Assembly: GCA_965212135.1 (NCBI GenBank)
Contig: OZ243044.1
Location: 1,674,001-1,738,000 of the forward strand
From: Bin75 sp965212135
Lineage (GTDB): Bacteria > Nitrospirota > Nitrospiria > Nitrospirales > UBA8639
Reading direction: 5' to 3'
Length of the DNA stretch: 64,000 nucleotides
Within the stretch, counting starts at the first letter, position 1; each line of letters begins with the position of its first letter. The notes below the pieces were generated by a model. It had not been told where the DNA came from, did no database searches, and saw only the letters and a program-made list of their open reading frames with translations. Below are positions 35,474 through 43,960 of this stretch, piece by piece. Both the position numbers and the translations under genes were made by a program.

Positions 35474-35926
35474 TTAACTGTCCACCACGATTGTTCCGTT
35501 CATCATATGTCCGGGCAAATCACAGAAAAAAGGGAAGGCGCCCGCCGTTTTCGACACAAACACCAACTCCGCGTGCCCTTGTGCCGGAATCAACACCCGA
35601 CGAAATCCGTCTTTGCCGAACTGCGGCGCCCCGTTGCCGGCCACCTGGACGTTCGTCCGATCCAGGAAATCCACGGGGACAAACGCATGGAGTTCGGCAT
35701 CTTGATTCTTGAAGATCAGACGGACCCGCTGGCCGACCCGAACGTTCACCACATGAGGGATAAACCGCCGACTCTTGATGTGCACGGTCACGGCGATCTC
35801 GTCCCGCCCGAGCGCCGTGACGGTCGTGGGATCACTCAAGCCGGTTGCGGGACTGCCCCCCCAACACCACAGTCCAAGCAGCAGGGCCGGCAGAATACGA
35901 ACAGATTGACAGACCGTCATACGCAC
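35474..35926 (-). CDS. Exported cupredoxin-like protein
   Basis: The 150-residue product has a signal peptide and a single cupredoxin-type domain. Copper ligands can be read as His in AELHAFVP, then Cys, His and Met in FFCDLPGHMMNG, a type 1 site. FKNQDAELHAF and VVNVRVGQRVRLIF are the usual strands. It could carry electrons to or from the neighbouring cytochromes, or bind copper. This is inferred from motifs only. Confidence 0.85.
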   Translation of the reverse strand: MRMTVCQSVRILPALLLGLWCWGGSPATGLSDPTTVTALGRDEIAVTVHIKSRRFIPHVVNVRVGQRVRLIFKNQDAELHAFVPVDFLDRTNVQVAGNGAPQFGKDGFRRVLIPAQGHAELVFVSKTAGAFPFFCDLPGHMMNGTIVVDS

Positions 35927-36095
35927 AGCGTCGTTTCTTCTCCGAAGCCTTAATGATTGAGAATCTTCAATCAGACACCCGGCACGTTCTTCAGTGTAAC
36001 AAAATCATCAAAGCCCTCACAAATGGAGCGGGTACGGCGCCATATCCCTGACGGACGTGACAGTCCCTTTCCCATGGACAGGGCGAAACAGGCCC

Positions 36096-36124
36096 TTGCA
36101 TCCACGCCGTGCTCTGCGTACAAT
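36096..36124 (+). promoter_or_regulatory. Promoter for the SurA_N gene
   Basis: TTGCAT (36096-36101) and TACAAT (36119-36124) are 17 bp apart, 35 bp before ATG 36159. Confidence 0.55.
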
Positions 36125-36158
36125 TTTTCCTTCTCTTGCTTCATGGAATGGAGGAACC

Positions 36159-36866
36159 ATGATTAAACTGATCCGCGAAGGCTCGATAAACCACCCTTGG
36201 ATTTTGAAGCTCATCGTGCTGGTGATCGCGGTCACCTTTGTCATCGGGATGGGCTGGTTTGGGTATGAAACGTCGCAACAACCCAACGTGGTGGCCGTGG
36301 TCGGGGCATACGAAGTGGATGCGCGGGCATTCCGCCGGGCCTATAACAATGCCTATGAATTCCGTAAAAACCAGCTGAAGCAGGAGGTTGTGGAAGCAGA
36401 GCTTAAACAGAACGTCATCAACACGTTGGTCGGACAGAAACTATGGCTTGTGGCCGCCGATGAGTTCGACGTGGACGTGCATCCCGATGAACTGCGGCTG
36501 GCCATCATGGCGCGCAAAGAATTTGAACAGAACGGGTCGTTTGATCCGGGTCTGTATCACCGCCTACTGGCCCAAAACAGGATTTCTCCAAAACAGTTTG
36601 AAGGGCAGATCACCGAAATCCTGCGCACGCAAAAAGTCAGGGATATGGTTCAAGACGTGGTGACGCTCAATCCGGCGGAGATGGAAGAAGTCGAGGAACT
36701 CGTCGCTCGGCAAACCGCAGAGATGGAAGACGAAACAGAAATCGAACAAACCAAAACCCGCATTCGGTTTCAACTCTTGAGCCAAAAACAACAGCGCGCC
36801 CTTCAAGCCTTTCAAACCGCCTTATCCGAGACCGCTCACGTCGAGATTCGCGGAGAGTTTCTGTAA
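36159..36866 (+). CDS. SurA/PpiD N-terminal domain protein without a PPIase domain
   Basis: The 235-residue product has one N-terminal membrane helix (LKLIVLVIAVTFVIGMGWFG) and the chaperone part of SurA/PpiD: VVAVVGAYEVDARAFRRAY, then helical EAELKQNVINTLVGQKLWL and VDVHPDELRLAI. It ends before any parvulin domain. It should be an inner-membrane anchored periplasmic chaperone. GGAGG precedes ATG 36159. It sits next to the second adhesin, whose barrel would need periplasmic chaperones, but that link is only an inference. Confidence 0.85.
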   Translation: MIKLIREGSINHPWILKLIVLVIAVTFVIGMGWFGYETSQQPNVVAVVGAYEVDARAFRRAYNNAYEFRKNQLKQEVVEAELKQNVINTLVGQKLWLVAADEFDVDVHPDELRLAIMARKEFEQNGSFDPGLYHRLLAQNRISPKQFEGQITEILRTQKVRDMVQDVVTLNPAEMEEVEELVARQTAEMEDETEIEQTKTRIRFQLLSQKQQRALQAFQTALSETAHVEIRGEFL

Positions 36867-36919
36867 GGAACCGTTGCGGTCTCGCGTCAAAAACCGCGAA
36901 GCGCATCCCACTCCTGTCT

Positions 36920-38350
36920 TTACCAGTACCACTCCAGTTGCACCCGCACGCCATGATCCACCGGGATCGTGCCCGTCGCGCCTTTTCTGGCGCCTTCCAG
37001 ACTCATATTCAGCCGGTGGGCTAAGCTGACCCGGCTGCCTAGCCGGTACGTGCGCGCATCCGCCGCCCCCAGGGTCATCCCGCCGTAGGGTGTCAGCAGG
37101 TGGTCGCCTACCGGCAGCCCGTAGGCGACGGTGGCTTCCATAAGGCCCTGTGGCGTGGTCGGGCCGCTGGGCGCCGGGCGGTTGGCCGTGCCTTGTTCCC
37201 ACAACTGCGCCAGCCCGCCGGCGCTGGTGGTGGTTTGATAGGTTGGGGCCAGCGTGACGGCCAGGCCCTGCCCCTGGGCGCCCGGCGCCAGGGTCACCCG
37301 TCCGCTCACGCTCCAGTCGTCGTAGTCGCCGCCATGGGCGAGCAACACCCGGCCCCGGCTTTCCAGGGTCAGCCGCAGGGCGGGATGGGCGTAGCGCAGG
37401 CCGCCACTGACTTCCGCGCCGGTGCCGGTGCGGCCGTCGCCGGCGTCATGCCGCAGGCCCACGCCCACGCTGGGGGTCAAGTGGGCGCCATGGGGTAAGG
37501 GTTGCTCATGGCTGCCTTCCAGGGTCAGCCGCAGCCGCCGGGCGTCCGTGGTCAGGCCGGCCAGGCGGTCGCCTTGTTGCTCGGCTTTGATCGCCGTAGT
37601 CAGGGCTTCGGCTTTGACCCGCACCGTGGTGGTGCCGTCGGGGGTCAGGAGGCCCGGCTGGTTCAGCAGGCGGCCGGCGCCGCCCACGGCGGCGGTGGCC
37701 AGCCGGGTGTCGGCGGTGACGGTGCCTTCGGCCGTGGGGTCGGCGGTGTCGGTGATCTCAACTTCGCCCCAGCCGTAGCCGCCGGTGGCCCAGAGGGTCA
37801 CCTGCCCGTCCAGCAGGCTGGTGCTGACGTAGGGGTGCAGGCTGGTCAGGGTGGCCTGATAGGTGCCGGGGGCCGGGTCGGTACCACTGCGGTCGGTGTA
37901 ATCAAAGGTGCCGTCGGCCCAGGAGACGGCCAGGCCGGTCAAGAGGGTGTCGGTCAGCCAGGCATCCCCGCCCACGGTGGCGCCGAACAGGTCGCCGTCC
38001 CAGTCCACGGTGGCGCTGTTGCCGGACAGGTTGCGGTAGGCGCCGTTGCCCCACAGGGTGACGCCGGCCAGCGGCCCGCCGGCTTGGTTGAGCGGCAGGG
38101 CAAAGGCAGAGCGGCCCAGGAGGGATTTGACATTGAAGGCGCCGGTGGTCAGGGCTTCCCCGTTTGATTGCAACACGTCCGCCAGGGTGGACTGCCCGCC
38201 CAGGCTGAAGGTGGCGCCGGCGGCGGCGTCCCGGTCGGTGGCGGCTTGTTCGGTCCGCCGGGCAATGGCGCTGACGGTGGTGTCCATCATGGCCCTGGTG
38301 ACTTCGGGGAGAATGGTGCGGTGTACATTGTCAAACTGGCTGCGGCCTAC
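36920..38350 (-). repeat. Shared linker and beta-barrel module, copy 2
   Basis: Inverted copy of 24298-25749. Near identity begins at VGRSQFD and runs to the stop codon. Substitutions are scattered, and this copy has one DRDAAAG in place of the double DHDAAA unit. Confidence 0.9.
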
Positions 38351-40117
38351 CTGGACGGTGAGCGTGGCGGCGGCGGAGTTCGGCGGGGTGCTGTTGTCGG
38401 AGACGGTGAGGGTGAACGTTAGTCTCGTGCGTTCTTCGGGGGCGGTGAAGGTGGGGGCGGCGGCGGTTGTGTCGGAGAGGGTGACCGGCACTTCGTTGGT
38501 GGCGTCCACCGTCCACAGGAAAGTTACGGCCTGGCCTTCCGGGTCGCTACTGCCGCTACCGTCTAGGGTGACCATCGCGCCTTCGTCCACGGTCATGCGC
38601 GAGCCGCCGGCGAAGACGATGACCGGCGGGTCATCGGCGATGGTGATGGTGAAAGTCAGGCGGGCGGGGTCGGCGTCGCTGTCGGTGGCGGTGTAGGTGT
38701 AGGGTACTGCCCTTTGCTCGGTGGTGGGGGTGGTGCCGCTCAAAACGCGCGTGGTGTCGTCAAAGGTCAGGCCGGTGGGCGGGGTCGGGGTGAGGGTGTA
38801 GGTCAAGGTGCCATCGCCGCCGGTGGCTTCCGGCAGGGTGAGGTCGGTGATGGCGGTCTCGGGGAGGTAGGTTTGGTCGGCGATGGTGGCGGTGCCGAAG
38901 GTTGGCATGAGGTCGGTGATGGCGATGGTGAAGGACAGGGTGTCGGCGTCGGTGGCCGCTTGGTTGGCGTCGGCGTCGGTGACGGTGTAGGTGTAGGTGG
39001 TTGCGGCTTGGCCGGTGGTGGGGGTGCCGTCCAATACGCGGGTGGCGGGGGTGAAGGTCAGGCCGTCTGGCAGGGTTTCGGTGATGGCGTAGGACAAGGT
39101 GCCGTTGCCGTCGGTGGCGGTGGGCAGGGTTACGCTGACGGCGGTGCCGGCGGCGTAGGTTTGGGGGGCGATGGTGGCGGTGCCGAAGGTTGGGGTGCGG
39201 TCCGAGTCGGTGGCGCCACGGATGGTGATGGTGACTACGGCGGTGGCCGGGGTGTCGCCGTCATCGGCGGCGGTCAGGGTGAAGGTGTCCGTCAGGGTTT
39301 CGCCGTCGTTGAGGGCGTCCACGGCGGGGTTGGTGTTGTCGAGGGTGTAGAACCACAGATTTGCGGCACCGACACTTGTGGTGAAGGTGCCGTAGGTGGT
39401 GGGCATCTCGGTTACTTCCACAAGCAGGAGGTTGGTGACGGCGCCACGCGTGACCACCACTTGGGCGGAATCGCGCAATTCACTGCTGCTGCCATCCTCC
39501 AAAACCTCGCCGGTGAGCGCATCGGGGTTGAATATCGAGGGGACAATCCTCGTCGGATCGGTGGATCCCTGGATGTTAATGGTGATGGTGGCGGATTGGG
39601 CGCCTAGTTGTGGTGCTGGTCCGCTGGTTTGATTGGCGTTCACGGTAAAGGTTTCGGTGAGCGTTTCGCCGTCGTCCAACCCATTCACGTCGGTATTGTC
39701 GTTGTCCAGCGTGTAGGTGAATAGTGCTGCACGGGTTCTGCCAGTCGCCTGCCGAAGTACAAAGGTTCCATACATGCCCGTACTGTCCTCCTCCGTGAAG
39801 ACGCCAAGTTGTACGCTGCCGGCAAACCCGAGTTGCAGGGCTCTGGCGTTGGTTACCGTATTGGGTGAGGCGTCCTCGGTGATGGTGTAGGTGAGGGAGG
39901 GGTTTTCGAATTCGTAGATTTGCGCCGAGGCGTGGTGGGCGGGGATGAGGGTGAGGGCGAGGAGGGTGAGGGCGAGGGTGGATGCCTTGTTTAGTAAGGT
40001 TAGCGGCTTGCGTTGCCGGTGGGGTTGTCCGGCGGATGGTGCGGATTGGCCCGGAGTTTCGCCTGGGCTAGGCGCAGCGGCCTGCGGGCGTGGCGCAATG
40101 GCGCTCCCGGCAGTCAT
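36920..40117 (-). CDS. Autotransporter adhesin 2, phase-variable
   Basis: The 1065-residue open frame has a signal-like segment at about residues 42-66 (STLALTLLALTLIPAHHASA), two VCBS units (TYTLDNDNTDVNGLDDGETL; FYTLDNTNPAVDALNDGETL), two He_PIG Ig units (PDGLTF..., PTGLTF...), one PKD-like unit (GSSDPEGQAVTFLW), the helical linker VGRSQFDNVHRT and a barrel ending LEWYW. The barrel is nearly identical to that of the first adhesin. ATG 40117 has no good ribosome binding site; the real start is probably ATG 40247 beyond a 15-C tract, from which the present length reads out of frame. Confidence 0.85.
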   Translation of the reverse strand: MTAGSAIAPRPQAAAPSPGETPGQSAPSAGQPHRQRKPLTLLNKASTLALTLLALTLIPAHHASAQIYEFENPSLTYTITEDASPNTVTNARALQLGFAGSVQLGVFTEEDSTGMYGTFVLRQATGRTRAALFTYTLDNDNTDVNGLDDGETLTETFTVNANQTSGPAPQLGAQSATITINIQGSTDPTRIVPSIFNPDALTGEVLEDGSSSELRDSAQVVVTRGAVTNLLLVEVTEMPTTYGTFTTSVGAANLWFYTLDNTNPAVDALNDGETLTDTFTLTAADDGDTPATAVVTITIRGATDSDRTPTFGTATIAPQTYAAGTAVSVTLPTATDGNGTLSYAITETLPDGLTFTPATRVLDGTPTTGQAATTYTYTVTDADANQAATDADTLSFTIAITDLMPTFGTATIADQTYLPETAITDLTLPEATGGDGTLTYTLTPTPPTGLTFDDTTRVLSGTTPTTEQRAVPYTYTATDSDADPARLTFTITIADDPPVIVFAGGSRMTVDEGAMVTLDGSGSSDPEGQAVTFLWTVDATNEVPVTLSDTTAAAPTFTAPEERTRLTFTLTVSDNSTPPNSAAATLTVQVGRSQFDNVHRTILPEVTRAMMDTTVSAIARRTEQAATDRDAAAGATFSLGGQSTLADVLQSNGEALTTGAFNVKSLLGRSAFALPLNQAGGPLAGVTLWGNGAYRNLSGNSATVDWDGDLFGATVGGDAWLTDTLLTGLAVSWADGTFDYTDRSGTDPAPGTYQATLTSLHPYVSTSLLDGQVTLWATGGYGWGEVEITDTADPTAEGTVTADTRLATAAVGGAGRLLNQPGLLTPDGTTTVRVKAEALTTAIKAEQQGDRLAGLTTDARRLRLTLEGSHEQPLPHGAHLTPSVGVGLRHDAGDGRTGTGAEVSGGLRYAHPALRLTLESRGRVLLAHGGDYDDWSVSGRVTLAPGAQGQGLAVTLAPTYQTTTSAGGLAQLWEQGTANRPAPSGPTTPQGLMEATVAYGLPVGDHLLTPYGGMTLGAADARTYRLGSRVSLAHRLNMSLEGARKGATGTIPVDHGVRVQLEWYW

Positions 40118-40247
40118 GGCCGGGGCCCCGATTTGTGCTGGGGGGGGGGGGGGGTACTAGAACGGCACTGCCCGCAGGTGCGAATTGAGTGAATTGAGGC
40201 GGACGCGGGGCGTTTTCTGGCGTGGGCAGTGAACGGGAATAAGTCAT
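40068..40247 (-). other. Leader ORF crossing the poly-C tract (OFF frame)
   Basis: ATG 40247 has a well-spaced AGAGG and lies 39 nt after a predicted transcription start. Its frame encodes MTYSRSLPTPENAPRPPQ and on to VLVPPPPP across the tract, then at 15 C continues 23 residues to a stop at 40068-40070 without joining the adhesin. Removal of one C would read PAQIGAPAM into adhesin 2 with no stop between. It is therefore best seen as the true 5-prime end of adhesin 2 in an OFF state. Confidence 0.65.
40140..40154 (-). repeat. Poly-C tract (15 C on the minus strand) before adhesin 2
   Basis: Fifteen consecutive G on the plus strand. The tract is preceded by TA on the minus strand, as in the first adhesin, and starts 37 nt before ATG 40117. 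Confidence 0.9.
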
Positions 40248-40292
40248 GGGGTAACCTCTGTTTGTAGCTAGGGTGAAGGTAGCAAAGAGGTA

Positions 40293-40322
40293 AATATAAC
40301 CGAAACTCCCAGGCGATTGCAA
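40293..40322 (-). promoter_or_regulatory. Promoter of adhesin 2
   Basis: On the minus strand TTGCAA (40317-40322) and TATATT (40293-40298) are 18 bp apart. Transcription would begin near 40286, upstream of ATG 40247 and of the tract. Confidence 0.55.
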
Positions 40323-40351
40323 GGGGCGGTGGGGGCGGACACTTGGGGATT

Positions 40352-40402
40352 TCAAGGCGAGGATGGATTCCCGATTAAAAATGTCGGGAATGACGGAGGG
40401 GG
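40352..40402 (+). repeat. Dispersed palindromic repeat element, copy 3
   Basis: ATTCCCGA-TTAAAAATG-TCGGGAAT and its flanks (AAGGCGAGGATGG before, GACGGAGGGG after) match 15944-15991 with few changes. It lies between adhesin 2 and queA. Confidence 0.75.
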
Positions 40403-40423
40403 CAGCGGTTTGTGCAGCCGACC

Positions 40424-41446
40424 TTACTGTATCAACATGGCGTCGCCATAGCTGTAGAACCGGTACCGCGCTTTGACGGCTTCTTCGTAAGCCGTTCGCA
40501 ATGGATCAAGGCCGGCGAAGGCCGAGACGAGCATGAGCAAGGTCGTGCGCGGCAGATGAAAATTGGTCAGCAGGGCATCCACGATGTTGAATTGAAACCC
40601 GGGCGTAATAAACAGCCGGGTGTCTCCCTGACCCGGCTGAATGACGCCGGCGTCGTTGACTGCGGATTCCAGCGTCCTGACGGACGTGGTGCCAACCGCC
40701 ACGATTCGCCGGCCTTCCGCTTTGGCGGCATTGACGAGCGCCGCCGTTTCCTCGGACACCTCAAACCACTCGGCGCTCATGCGATGGTCTTCAATGGCGT
40801 CAACGGTGACGGGGCGAAACGTCCCCGGCCCGACGTGCAGCGTGACGGTCGCCGTTTGAATGCCCGCGCGCGCGAGGTCCGACAATAATTGGGTCGTGAA
40901 ATGCAACCCCGCCGTCGGCGCGGCAACGGCGCCCTCTGATTTCGCAAAGACCGTTTGATAGGCTTCCTTGTCCCGCTTCGTCGCGGGGCGCCTGATGTAG
41001 GGAGGAAGCGGCACGTCTCCCATGGTGTCGAGCAGGTCTTTGACGGACCCTCGCGTATTGATACGAATGACCGTCCGTTCCCGGCTTCGTTCCAGGACCT
41101 CCGCGGTCGCCGCATCGTGAAACCGCAGGGTCTGCCCGACGTTGACGCGGCCTTTCAACAGCACCGTCCACGTTGCGTCCTCCAACGGCCGCACCAATAA
41201 CACTTCGACGGCGCCGCCGCTTGACGGTTTGGTTCCATGCAGTCTGGCGGGCATCACCTTCGTGTCGTTCAACACCACCACGTCGCCGGGGCGCAGCCAG
41301 TTCGGCAGATCTTTCACGCGCGCATGTTGCAACGGGGATTCACGCGCGCGCGGCACGACCATGAGCCGGGCCTGATCTCTCGGGGCAACCGGATAATCGG
41401 CGATGAGCGATTCATCAAAAGGAAAATTAAACGCGGAGAGCTGCAT
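40424..41446 (-). CDS. queA: S-adenosylmethionine:tRNA ribosyltransferase-isomerase
   Basis: Adds the cyclopentene ring from SAM to preQ1 in tRNA during queuosine synthesis. The 340-residue product starts MQLSAFNFPFDESLIADYP and has RDQARLMVVPR, VVLNDTKVMPARL, GAVAAPTAGLHFT, LHVGPGTFRPV and NFHLPRTTLLMLVSAF. ATG 41446 matches the conserved start. No tgt gene follows in this window. It closes a long minus-strand run. Confidence 0.97.
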   Translation of the reverse strand: MQLSAFNFPFDESLIADYPVAPRDQARLMVVPRARESPLQHARVKDLPNWLRPGDVVVLNDTKVMPARLHGTKPSSGGAVEVLLVRPLEDATWTVLLKGRVNVGQTLRFHDAATAEVLERSRERTVIRINTRGSVKDLLDTMGDVPLPPYIRRPATKRDKEAYQTVFAKSEGAVAAPTAGLHFTTQLLSDLARAGIQTATVTLHVGPGTFRPVTVDAIEDHRMSAEWFEVSEETAALVNAAKAEGRRIVAVGTTSVRTLESAVNDAGVIQPGQGDTRLFITPGFQFNIVDALLTNFHLPRTTLLMLVSAFAGLDPLRTAYEEAVKARYRFYSYGDAMLIQ

Positions 41447-41518
41447 GGCGACGATCAAGGCCAACGGGCCTGCGGCCGGTCAATCATCAACGGATGGGAC
41501 GCCGACGCGCATCGGCCG

Positions 41519-42697
41519 TCAAGAAGGCAGGTTCATGATGACCCGGCCGCGCGGACGAATCTCGGTGCCCGGATAGTAATAGTGGAGGATGGAGCGATAG
41601 CGGTACCCCAACTCGGCCATTTCCTTGGCGCCCCATTGACACAGCCCAACCCCGTGCCCGGCGCCCTTGCCCGCAAACACCACGTCGCTCCCAAGACGTT
41701 CAACGTGAAACCTCGCGCTGAACACCGTGGAATATCCAAGGATGCGTCGAAGCTCCTGTCCCGTGAGCATGAGTTCCCCCAGGGAATGCAGAATCCGCAC
41801 TTCCTTGACCCGGCCGGCGTTGGTCATGCTCGAGAGCGTGATCGTCGCGAGCGAACCAACGGGATACCCTTCTTGTCGAAGCCGGGATTCAACGGTGTCA
41901 AATGGAACGGCCGCTCGCCATTGATACCGCGGCGCCTCACGGTCAAAGGGACATTCCACCCCTTTCAGATAGGGCAAATCTTTGGACCAGACATTCATGG
42001 CGTCTTCCGTCGGGCCGGCGGTCGTGGACGAATAGACCGCGAAAATGGGACGGCCGTCGTACGTGATGACTTCTCCCCGCGTGTGCTCCACGGCATCACG
42101 CACGGCGTCGTTGACGTTCGCGCGGCCCGCATACACCTGATCCTGAACGCCGGCATACACGTCAAACGGTCGGCTCGCATTTTCGAGGGTCTTGTGCAGC
42201 ACGTAGGTCCGGGCGGCCACGGCCTGTGTCTTCAAGACTTCGTCATGCCAGTCCGGATTGATTTCCGCACTCACGACTCCCGCCACGTATTCTTCGAGAG
42301 CCACCACGTTCACGACCAGCAGGCGTGATTCGCGCTTGCTGATATCCAGACTGCCGTTCACCATCCACCGTTGACGCTTTCGGCCCGGAACATGCAGGGT
42401 GACCGTCAAGACCCCGTCTTCCCCCTGAAGCCTGATCCGGTTGTCCGGCACGCGCGCGTTATTGACGTGCCACACGTCCCCGTTCAGAACAATCGTGACC
42501 TCGGAAGAGAACGCGATCCGACGGCCGGAAGACGAGACGAGATGAAGGCCGCCGTCGGCGGCGGCCGTCGCGCGGTCGGCCGTGTCGGCAAGGGCGACGC
42601 GAACGCGGTCCGCCGCTTGCGCCGGCGCGAGCAACGGACCGAGTCCGACGCTGATGAGCAGCAGTGGAAGGAGTCGTCCTGCGGAGAACGTGAACAT
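41519..42697 (-). CDS. Exported SpoIID/LytB domain protein
   Basis: The 392-residue product has a signal peptide (LLPLLLISVGLGPLLAPAQA) and a SpoIID domain: LEEYVAGVVSAEI, LKTQAVAARTYVL, VYAGVQDQVYAG, YSSTTAGPTEDA and the C-terminal GAGHGVGLCQWGAKEMA. SpoIID-type proteins act on peptidoglycan as lytic transglycosylases; outside spore formers they occur in many Gram-negatives with a presumed wall-remodelling role. DUF2905 ends 3 bp upstream. Confidence 0.92.
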   Translation of the reverse strand: MFTFSAGRLLPLLLISVGLGPLLAPAQAADRVRVALADTADRATAAADGGLHLVSSSGRRIAFSSEVTIVLNGDVWHVNNARVPDNRIRLQGEDGVLTVTLHVPGRKRQRWMVNGSLDISKRESRLLVVNVVALEEYVAGVVSAEINPDWHDEVLKTQAVAARTYVLHKTLENASRPFDVYAGVQDQVYAGRANVNDAVRDAVEHTRGEVITYDGRPIFAVYSSTTAGPTEDAMNVWSKDLPYLKGVECPFDREAPRYQWRAAVPFDTVESRLRQEGYPVGSLATITLSSMTNAGRVKEVRILHSLGELMLTGQELRRILGYSTVFSARFHVERLGSDVVFAGKGAGHGVGLCQWGAKEMAELGYRYRSILHYYYPGTEIRPRGRVIMNLPS

Positions 42698-42700
42698 GCG

Positions 42701-42946
42701 TCACCGTTTCATGAGACAATAGAGGAGGGCGCTGCCCGCAATGCTCATCAGGATGCCGGCGCTCAACGGGAAGGCAACGGTGACCCGGTCGCGTGTGATC
42801 AACCTATCGCCCGGCAGTTTTCCCAGCCAGCCGAGCCAGTTGCCCGCACCCGGCGACTGGCCGAGCAGCGAGATCACCAGGCCGACCGCCGCAATCCCCA
42901 ACCCCGGAACGATAATTGTTTTCCCGGGACCGCCGAACTCCGGCAT
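42701..42946 (-). CDS. DUF2905 family membrane protein
   Basis: The 81-residue product has two membrane helices (GKTIIVPGLGIAAVGLVISLLG and FPLSAGILMSIAGSALLYCL) joined by WLGKLPGDRLITRDRVTVAFP, the DUF2905 signature. Function unknown. It is packed 3 bp from asd upstream and from SpoIID downstream. Confidence 0.88.
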   Translation of the reverse strand: MPEFGGPGKTIIVPGLGIAAVGLVISLLGQSPGAGNWLGWLGKLPGDRLITRDRVTVAFPLSAGILMSIAGSALLYCLMKR

Positions 42947-42949
42947 GGC

Positions 42950-43960
42950 TCACCTCACCAATGCCTCGGCAATCTGGACGGCATTAAGCGCGGCGCCTTT
43001 GCGCAGATTGTCCGCGACCACCCACAGATTGAGGCCGCGGGGAATGGACTCGTCCTCGCGAATACGCCCGACAAACACCGCATCGGTTCCAACCGCGTGA
43101 AGCTGCAGGGGATACACCGCGCGCGCGGGATCGTCATAAAGCTGTACGCCCGGGGCGGCGGCGAGTACCGCGCGGGCGTCCGCCACCGACAATTTTTTTT
43201 CCGTTTCGATATTGATGGATTCCGCATGACCGACAAACACGGGCACGCGAACCGTGGTCGCGGAGACGCCGAGCGACCGATCGCCCATGATCTTTCGCGT
43301 TTCGTTGACCAGCTTCATTTCTTCCCCGGTCGCGCCCGAAGGCAAAAAGGTATCAATGTGAGGCAGACAGTTGAACGCGATTTGGTGCGGATACACGTTG
43401 GGCGTCACGGAACCAAAGCCCAACAGTTGCCGGCACTGTTCCGCCAATTCATTCATGGCATCTTTGCCGGTGCCTGACACCGATTGATACGTCGAAACCA
43501 CAATCCGCGTGATCCTGGCGTGCTCGTGCAACGGGTTGAGCGCCACCACCATTTGAATGGTGGAACAATTCGGGTTCGCAATAATACCGCGGTGCGGTTC
43601 AAGATCATGAAGGTTCACTTCGGGCACGACCAGCGGGACGTGCGGGTCCATTCGCCAGGCTGAACTATTGTCAATGACCACGGCCCCGGCTTCGGCGGCC
43701 ACGGGCGCGTACTCCCGACTCACCGCGGCGCCGGCCGAGAACAACGCGATATCAACCCCTTGAAACGATTCTTTGGTGAGCAATTTCACCGTGACGTCGT
43801 TGCCGCGAAACGTCACGTTCCCGCCCGCCGATTTGGACGAGGCCAACGGGAGCACCCGGTCAACGGGAAATTTCCGTTCGTCCACAATCGAGAGCATTTC
43901 CGTTCCCACGGCTCCGGTGGCGCCCACGATGGCGACGGTATAGGCTGATTTTTTCTTCAT
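42950..43960 (-). CDS. asd: Aspartate-semialdehyde dehydrogenase
   Basis: Reduces aspartyl phosphate to aspartate semialdehyde for lysine, methionine and threonine synthesis. The 336-residue product has the NADP loop VAIVGATGAVGTEML, LFSAGAAVSREYAP, the catalytic Cys in IIANPNCSTIQMV and VSTYQSVSGTGKDAM. The start overlaps the stop of the NHL gene by 4 bp. Together with the DapL-type aminotransferase at 56 kb it serves diaminopimelate and lysine synthesis. Confidence 0.97.
   Translation of the reverse strand: MKKKSAYTVAIVGATGAVGTEMLSIVDERKFPVDRVLPLASSKSAGGNVTFRGNDVTVKLLTKESFQGVDIALFSAGAAVSREYAPVAAEAGAVVIDNSSAWRMDPHVPLVVPEVNLHDLEPHRGIIANPNCSTIQMVVALNPLHEHARITRIVVSTYQSVSGTGKDAMNELAEQCRQLLGFGSVTPNVYPHQIAFNCLPHIDTFLPSGATGEEMKLVNETRKIMGDRSLGVSATTVRVPVFVGHAESINIETEKKLSVADARAVLAAAPGVQLYDDPARAVYPLQLHAVGTDAVFVGRIREDESIPRGLNLWVVADNLRKGAALNAVQIAEALVR

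Noticed and set aside
38714..39607. 297-codon plus-strand open frame opposite adhesin 2
   Set aside because: Almost only Gly, Val, Gln and Asp, a reverse image of Thr/Asp/Ala-rich VCBS repeats.
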